The notes under the pieces were generated by a model. The model was not told where the DNA came from. It did not search any database and worked only from the letters and a program-made list of their open reading frames with translations. The position numbers were made by a program, and so were the translations under genes. Shown one piece after another: positions 59,284 through 64,000 of a stretch of DNA of 64,000 nucleotides (positions within the stretch are counted from its first letter, which is position 1; each line of letters opens with the position of its first letter). Origin of the DNA: Samsonia erythrinae (GTDB lineage Bacteria > Pseudomonadota > Gammaproteobacteria > Enterobacterales > Enterobacteriaceae); NCBI RefSeq assembly GCF_004342665.1, contig NZ_SMBY01000005.1, forward strand, positions 176,449 through 240,448, given 5' to 3'.

Positions 59284-60098
59284 AAAACTGGTTATTCCCA
59301 CTGATGTTAACGCTCCCGCTGGGCGCGTCCGCGGCCGAGCGTATTGTTTCTATTGGCGGCGATGTCACGGAAATTATCTACGCGCTGGGCGCAGAGAACG
59401 ATCTGGTTGCACGCGACAGCACCAGCCTGCACCCGGAATCCGTGAAAAAACTGCCTGACGTGGGCTACATGCGTCAGCTCAACGCGGAAGGGATTCTGGC
59501 CATGAAACCCTCTTTGGTGGTCGCCAGCGATCTGTCACAACCCTCGCTCATCCTGCAACAGGTGAAAGACAGCGGCACGAAGGTGGTTAACGTACCTGCC
59601 CAACACGCTCTTGACGTCGTGCCGCAGAAAATCGGCGTCATCGCCCAGGCGTTGGGAAAAGAGGCTGAGGGTAAAAAACTGGCGGAAACCTTTCAGCAGC
59701 AGTTGGCCTCCGTGAAAACCTCGCCGCTGCCGGTTAATGTGCTGTTTATTCTCAGCCACGGCGGTATGAGCGCGATGGCCGCAGGAAAAAACACGCCGGC
59801 GGACACGATTATTCGCCATACCGGGTTGAAGAACGCCATGCAAAACGTTGAACGCTACCAGCCGCTGTCGCAGGAAGGCGTGATCGCCAGCGCGCCTGAC
59901 CTGATTTTGATCTCCAGTCAGGGCTTGAAAACGCTGGGCGGCGAGGCGCAGGTATGGCAATTACCGGGGCTGGCAATGACGCCCGCTGGCAAAAACCATC
60001 GCCTGCTGGTGGTCGACGATATGGCAATGCTCAGCTTCACTCTGGCAACGCCCGCGCTGATGGCGACATTACGTCAGACCGCCGAAGCGATAAAATGA
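59280..60098 (+). CDS. hmuT: Periplasmic heme-binding protein HmuT
   Basis: A 272-residue substrate-binding protein with a signal peptide (about 1-18, ASA/AE). It belongs to the BtuF/HemT type with ERIVSIGGDVTEIIYALG at the start of the mature protein and VGYMRQLNAEGILAMKPSLVV next. It carries heme from the outer-membrane receptor to HmuUV. ATGA overlaps join it to hmuS and hmuU. Confidence 0.94.
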   Translation: MKNWLFPLMLTLPLGASAAERIVSIGGDVTEIIYALGAENDLVARDSTSLHPESVKKLPDVGYMRQLNAEGILAMKPSLVVASDLSQPSLILQQVKDSGTKVVNVPAQHALDVVPQKIGVIAQALGKEAEGKKLAETFQQQLASVKTSPLPVNVLFILSHGGMSAMAAGKNTPADTIIRHTGLKNAMQNVERYQPLSQEGVIASAPDLILISSQGLKTLGGEAQVWQLPGLAMTPAGKNHRLLVVDDMAMLSFTLATPALMATLRQTAEAIK

Positions 60099-61099
60099 CC
60101 TCTCGTTTTCATCCGCGTTATGGGTTGATCGCGCTGCTGTTACTTATGGTGGCGCTCATGCTGTGCGCCGCCAATATGGGCGCGCTGACACTGTCATTTC
60201 AAACGCTCTGGCACACGCCGCTTGACGATCCGCTCTGGCATATCTGGCTGAATATCCGCGTTCCCCGCGTACTACTCGCGATACTCGTCGGCGGCGCGCT
60301 GGCCTGTTCCGGCGCAATAATGCAAGGGCTGTTTCGCAACCCGCTCGCGGACCCCGGACTGTTGGGGATCAGCAGTGGCGCAGCACTCTGTGTAGCGCTG
60401 ACTCTCGTGCTGCCGCTTGGCCTTCCCCCGCTGCTGGCGCTTTACGGCCCAATGTTCGCAGCCTTCGCCGGCAGCCTGGCGATTACCGTCATCATTTTTA
60501 TCCTCAGTCGCGCCGAACAAGGGGGATTAACACGGCTGCTGCTGGCCGGTATCGCGCTTAATGCGTTGTGTATTGCCTTAATCGGCGTGTTGACCTACAT
60601 CAGCACCGACCAACAGTTACGTCAGTTCTCGCTATGGGGCATGGGGAGTCTTGGGCAGGCGCAGTGGCCGATGCTGGTGGTGGCCAGTACGTTGGTCATC
60701 CCCGCGATGATCGCCACCTTGTACTCTGCACGTCGTCTGAACGTGTTGCAGTTAGGGGATGAAGAAGCCCATTATCTTGGCGTCAACGTGAAGCGCACCC
60801 AGCACATTCTGCTACTACTCAGCTCGCTGCTGGTGGGCGTCGCCGTAGCGGTCAGCGGCGTAATCGGGTTCATCGGGCTCATCATCCCGCACCTGATGCG
60901 TTTGCATCTGGGGGCCGATCACCGCTGGCTCATCCCCGCCTCCATCCTTGGCGGTGCCTGTCTGCTGCTGTTTGCCGATACGCTGGCGCGCACGCTGCTT
61001 GCGCCGGCGGAAATGCCCGTTGGACTATTAAGCAGTATTATTGGCGGCCCCTACTTCCTGTGGCTGATCGTTCAGCGTAAAGGACGTGTGCATGATTGA
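60095..61099 (+). CDS. hmuU: Heme ABC transporter permease HmuU
   Basis: A 334-residue FecCD-family permease with about ten membrane helices. The motifs [35 protein letters not shown] and [13 protein letters not shown] (coupling helix) are present. It forms the membrane channel for heme with HmuV. I chose the ATG at 60095, which overlaps the hmuT stop (ATGA). Confidence 0.95.
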   Translation: MTSRFHPRYGLIALLLLMVALMLCAANMGALTLSFQTLWHTPLDDPLWHIWLNIRVPRVLLAILVGGALACSGAIMQGLFRNPLADPGLLGISSGAALCVALTLVLPLGLPPLLALYGPMFAAFAGSLAITVIIFILSRAEQGGLTRLLLAGIALNALCIALIGVLTYISTDQQLRQFSLWGMGSLGQAQWPMLVVASTLVIPAMIATLYSARRLNVLQLGDEEAHYLGVNVKRTQHILLLLSSLLVGVAVAVSGVIGFIGLIIPHLMRLHLGADHRWLIPASILGGACLLLFADTLARTLLAPAEMPVGLLSSIIGGPYFLWLIVQRKGRVHD

Positions 61100-61889
61100 C
61101 TTAACGCCTGAACGGGGATTAATTGCACGTCATTTACGTCTGCAACGCAATGGTCACTCTCTGACGGATGACGTTTCTCTGGAACTACACGGTGGAGAAA
61201 TCGTCGCGATTATCGGCCCTAACGGCGCTGGCAAATCCACGCTGCTTCGTTTACTGACCGGGTATTTAACCCCGGATGAGGGGGAATGTCTGTTGGCCGG
61301 AAGGCCCCTTTCAGACTGGCAACCCGGCGCGTTGGCGAAAACACGCGCCGTCATGCGCCAACATAGCGATATAGCGTTTGCATTTAGCGTGCAGGATATT
61401 GTCGCCATGGGCCGTACCCCTCACGGGCGCAACCGCAAAAATGATGACGTCATAGAACAAGTCATGGCGCAAACGGGCTGTCTTGAACTGGCGGGGCGGG
61501 ACTATCGCCATCTTTCCGGCGGAGAACAGCAACGTGTGCAACTGGCGCGCGTACTGGCGCAGTTGTGGCATCCAGAGCCTACGCCGGGTTGGCTATTTCT
61601 CGATGAGCCGACGTCAGCGCTGGATCTATACCATCAACAGCACCTCTTACGGTTGCTCAAGCAGCTCACGCGTGAACAGCCCTTAGCCGTGTGCTGCGTC
61701 CTGCACGATCTGAATCTGGCGGCACTCTACGCCGACCGCATTCTGCTATTACACCAAGGGAAACTGGTCGCAGAAGGTTCCCCCGCGCAAGTCCTCCAGA
61801 CAGAAACATTAACCCGCTGGTATCGAGCCGAACTCAGCGTCGGCTCCCACCCTGACTACCCCATTCCTCAGGTTTATCTGCGGCAATAG
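61092..61889 (+). CDS. hmuV: Heme ABC transporter ATP-binding protein HmuV
   Basis: A 265-residue ABC ATPase. Walker A is GPNGAGKST, the signature is [18 protein letters not shown], and Walker B is [12 protein letters not shown]. It drives heme import through HmuU. The ATG at 61092 follows AAAGGA and overlaps the hmuU end by eight bases; a GTG two codons upstream is an alternative. Confidence 0.94.
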   Translation: MIDLTPERGLIARHLRLQRNGHSLTDDVSLELHGGEIVAIIGPNGAGKSTLLRLLTGYLTPDEGECLLAGRPLSDWQPGALAKTRAVMRQHSDIAFAFSVQDIVAMGRTPHGRNRKNDDVIEQVMAQTGCLELAGRDYRHLSGGEQQRVQLARVLAQLWHPEPTPGWLFLDEPTSALDLYHQQHLLRLLKQLTREQPLAVCCVLHDLNLAALYADRILLLHQGKLVAEGSPAQVLQTETLTRWYRAELSVGSHPDYPIPQVYLRQ

Positions 61890-61909
61890 CCCGCCCTTCT
61901 CTTCCCCGC

Positions 61910-63361
61910 TCAGCTGGAACAGGAAATGTCCAGATGCTTACCCCATTCCGGCGGCAACGCGGCCAAATCGTCCATGTCAGGCTGTTCACCATAAGGTCGA
62001 CACAGGGCGTGATGAAGACGCGCTAATACGCTGACGTCATCATTTTCCGCTCGTTCAATCGCCATTTGCGCCAGATAATTACGCAGAATATATTTCGGGT
62101 TCGTCGCATTCATCAGGCTGCGGCGTTCCTCATCCCCCTGCTCTTCCTGCATCAGCCTCTGACGATAGATCGCATACCAGCTGTCGAATGCCGTTCGGTC
62201 GATGAATTCATCACGGAGCGGCGAGCGTAATGCCTGCTTCTCGCTCGCCGCCAGCAGACGAAATGTTCGAGTGTAATCGCGGCCTTCCTGCTGCATCAAA
62301 CGCAACAGCCCCACCAGCACGTCATTGTCGTCGTGACTGGCCGTAAAAAAGCCCAACTTGGCACGCATCAATATGCCATATTGCCGCATCAACGCCGGTT
62401 CATAGCGTGCAAGCGCGCGTTCCAGCGTTTCTGTGTCTATCAGACCCGACAAGGCCTGAGCCAGCCGGTGTAGATTCCACAGGCCGACGGCTGGCTGATT
62501 GTCAAAGGCATAGCGTCCTCGATGATCGGAATGATTACAGATAAAACCCGGCTGATAGTCATCCAGAAAACCATAAGGGCCGTAGTCAATCGTTAGCCCG
62601 AGAATCGACATATTATCGGTATTCATTACGCCGTGTGAAAAACCAACCGCTTGCCAATGCGCAATCAAACGAGCGGTACGCTCCACCACATCACCGAACC
62701 ACCGCTCATAGCGATCGGCATCGTTTTGCCACTGCGGCCAGTGGCGGGCAATCACATACTCAGCCAACTGCCGTACCTTATCCGGCTCACGGCGATAAAA
62801 AACGTGTTCGAAGTGGCCGAAACGAATATGGCTTTCTGCTACGCGCAGCAGCATCGCGCCTTTCTCTTCTCGCTCACGGTGTACGGCGTGTTCGCTGGTA
62901 ACAATCGTCAACGCGCGCGTGGTGGGAATCCCCAAATGGTGCATCGCTTCCGAAGCGAGAAATTCACGAATCACCGAACGCAGCACCGCACGCCCATCCC
63001 CCATGCGCGAATAAGGCGTCAGCCCGGCCCCCTTCAGGTGCCAGTCCATGCTGCGCCCATCCGCCAGCTGTTGTTCTCCGAGCAGAATGCCACGACCGTC
63101 GCCAAGTTGGCCGGCCCACACGCCAAACTGGTGACCGCTATAAACCTGCGCCAACGGTTCCATGCCCGGCAGCAAACGCGCGCCGCTCCAGACGGCGTCA
63201 TGTTCCGGCGTAAACCAATCGGAAGACAACCCAAGCTCTGCCGCCAATCCCTCGCTATGATAAAGCAGGCGAGCGCCACGCAGCGGCGTCGGCTGTAGCG
63301 CGGTATAGAAATCCGGTAGTTGATGGAAATAGTGATTTTTGAATAACGGTGTTGGCTGCAT
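61910..63361 (-). CDS. selO: Protein adenylyltransferase SelO (YdiU)
   Basis: A 483-residue pseudokinase-fold enzyme that transfers AMP to protein hydroxyl groups. Conserved features are [20 protein letters not shown], the lysine in [29 protein letters not shown] and [12 protein letters not shown]. The C-terminus ISCSS carries a conserved cysteine where some eukaryotic homologues have selenocysteine. Of two adjacent ATGs, the second (63361) has better spacing from GGGAG. It is convergent with hmuV, 20 bases away. Confidence 0.94.
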   Translation of the reverse strand: MQPTPLFKNHYFHQLPDFYTALQPTPLRGARLLYHSEGLAAELGLSSDWFTPEHDAVWSGARLLPGMEPLAQVYSGHQFGVWAGQLGDGRGILLGEQQLADGRSMDWHLKGAGLTPYSRMGDGRAVLRSVIREFLASEAMHHLGIPTTRALTIVTSEHAVHREREEKGAMLLRVAESHIRFGHFEHVFYRREPDKVRQLAEYVIARHWPQWQNDADRYERWFGDVVERTARLIAHWQAVGFSHGVMNTDNMSILGLTIDYGPYGFLDDYQPGFICNHSDHRGRYAFDNQPAVGLWNLHRLAQALSGLIDTETLERALARYEPALMRQYGILMRAKLGFFTASHDDNDVLVGLLRLMQQEGRDYTRTFRLLAASEKQALRSPLRDEFIDRTAFDSWYAIYRQRLMQEEQGDEERRSLMNATNPKYILRNYLAQMAIERAENDDVSVLARLHHALCRPYGEQPDMDDLAALPPEWGKHLDISCSS

Positions 63362-63597
63362 CATGTCTCCCTGATAGCCCCCCTGCTCAAGGTGAAGAAA
63401 GCCACATGCTGACGGCGGGAATGCAGAAAGTGTAGAGTGATGGCGCAGAAATTAACACGGAAGAAAAGCAGGGATATTATTTTTCGAGTTAGCACGATTA
63501 AGAATTATCTGTTTTTTTCTAGCCATCCATCCAGACTTGAACTTCATAATGTTGAAAGATTCAAACCCTAATAACCACAAATTGAAAGGGGTATTCT

Positions 63598-63864
63598 ATG
63601 AAAAAAGTAATTTTAGCATCAACATTGGTCCTACCGTTTATATCCGGCTCGGCGTTTGCCGAATCCAACGCTATTGAACAATGTGCAAAATTGTTACCCG
63701 AAGATGGAAAAAAATATAACGTATCGTTATCCGTTGATATCACAGTAGACAGAACCGCTCAAAGTGAGCTGAATATCAGCGATGAAACTAAGAAGCCACT
63801 TTCAGAAGATGAACGGGTCAAAACGAAGCCGTTTGTTGAGTGCATAAAAAACATACTCAAATAA
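63598..63864 (+). CDS. Small secreted protein of unknown function
   Basis: I do not recognise this 88-residue protein. It has a clear Sec signal peptide (MKKVILASTLVLPFISGSAF, cleavage after AFA at 21), leaving a 67-residue mature protein. Two cysteines, C29 and C82, could form one disulfide. The mature part is hydrophilic and charged (SDETKKPLSEDERVKTK). A strong ribosome site (AAAGGGG) precedes the ATG. The base composition is clearly more AT-rich than the neighbouring genes, and an insertion sequence starts right after it, which suggests recent acquisition. Confidence 0.75.
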   Translation: MKKVILASTLVLPFISGSAFAESNAIEQCAKLLPEDGKKYNVSLSVDITVDRTAQSELNISDETKKPLSEDERVKTKPFVECIKNILK

Positions 63865-63872
63865 AAACCTGC

Positions 63873-64000
63873 GGAGCCTGTCCGTAATTCTGTGTAATTG
63901 CCACCGTATTAAAGGTGAGCGCTCAGGCGGTCACCGAACTCGATAATAAAACGGCTCATCGCCAGCCGCCAGTTCTGGATCGGCATACTCCATTTTTTCG
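63873..64000 (-). mobile_element. IS256-family insertion sequence, left part in window
   Basis: From about 63873 the sequence GGAGCCTGTCCGTAATTCTG resembles a terminal inverted repeat of IS256-family elements and is followed by the transposase 3' end. The other end lies beyond the window, so target duplication and exact boundary cannot be checked. Confidence 0.7.
63909..64000 (-). CDS. IS256-family transposase, C-terminal end
   Basis: On the minus strand the last 30 codons before TAA read KKWSMPIQNWRLAMSRFIIE and FGDRLSAHL. This is the characteristic C-terminus of IS256-family (mutator-like) DDE transposases. The frame is open at the window edge, so the rest of the gene, including the catalytic residues, is outside. 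Whether the element is intact cannot be judged. Confidence 0.85.
   Translation of the reverse strand, partial: KKWSMPIQNWRLAMSRFIIEFGDRLSAHL

Overview
The window is chromosomal DNA from a gamma-proteobacterium of the order Enterobacterales, most likely a soft-rot/plant-associated Pectobacteriaceae (Brenneria, Pectobacterium or Dickeya-like). The reasons are protein-level identity of nearly every gene to Enterobacterales families, an E. coli-like gene order (pykF-lpp-ldtE-sufESDCBA-menI-ydiJ-ydiK-rprA-ppsA-ppsR-aroH-selO), and a PTS-dependent aryl-beta-glucoside operon with two BglG-type antiterminator targets. The family assignment is inference; no rRNA is present.

Left end (1-5050): the 3' half of lutB and all of lutC (lactate oxidation), then convergent katG. 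A guanidinium exporter (gdx) follows, preceded by a guanidine-II riboswitch, and then a tRNA-Val(GAC) gene.

Anaerobic respiration block (5050-27925): narP and narQ (nitrate/nitrite sensing) are divergent from napFDAGHBC (periplasmic nitrate reductase). Convergent to nap lies ccmABCDEFGHI (cytochrome c maturation), and upstream of it, in the same direction, nrfABCDEFG (cytochrome c nitrite reductase with its own heme lyase NrfEFG). Together these encode sensing of nitrate/nitrite, reduction of nitrate to nitrite in the periplasm, reduction of nitrite to ammonium, and the c-heme assembly that all these multiheme proteins need.

Beta-glucoside block (28295-36002): bglG (antiterminator), bglF (PTS permease), bglB (6-phospho-beta-glucosidase), a BglH-like outer-membrane porin and a secreted esterase, all on the minus strand. 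Two ribonucleic antiterminator (RAT)/terminator pairs control it, one before bglG and one between bglG and bglF.

Core metabolic and stress block (36277-58030): pykF with a Cra site, lpp, an L,D-transpeptidase, the suf Fe-S assembly operon, an unrecognised gene under an evident Fur box, menI, ydiJ, ydiK, the RprA small RNA behind two RcsB-type boxes, apbE, ppsA with a Cra site, ppsR and aroH.

Right end (58173-64000): a Fur-box-led hmuSTUV heme uptake operon without the adjacent receptor gene, selO, a small AT-rich secreted protein, and the 3' end of an IS256-family insertion sequence cut by the window edge.

I found no CRISPR array, prophage or toxin system. The most unusual items are the unknown Fur-linked gene beside suf, a GC-rich structured repeat present in two diverged copies (both between convergent genes), a strongly structured intergenic segment between ccm and nrf, and the tandem RcsB boxes before a diverged RprA.
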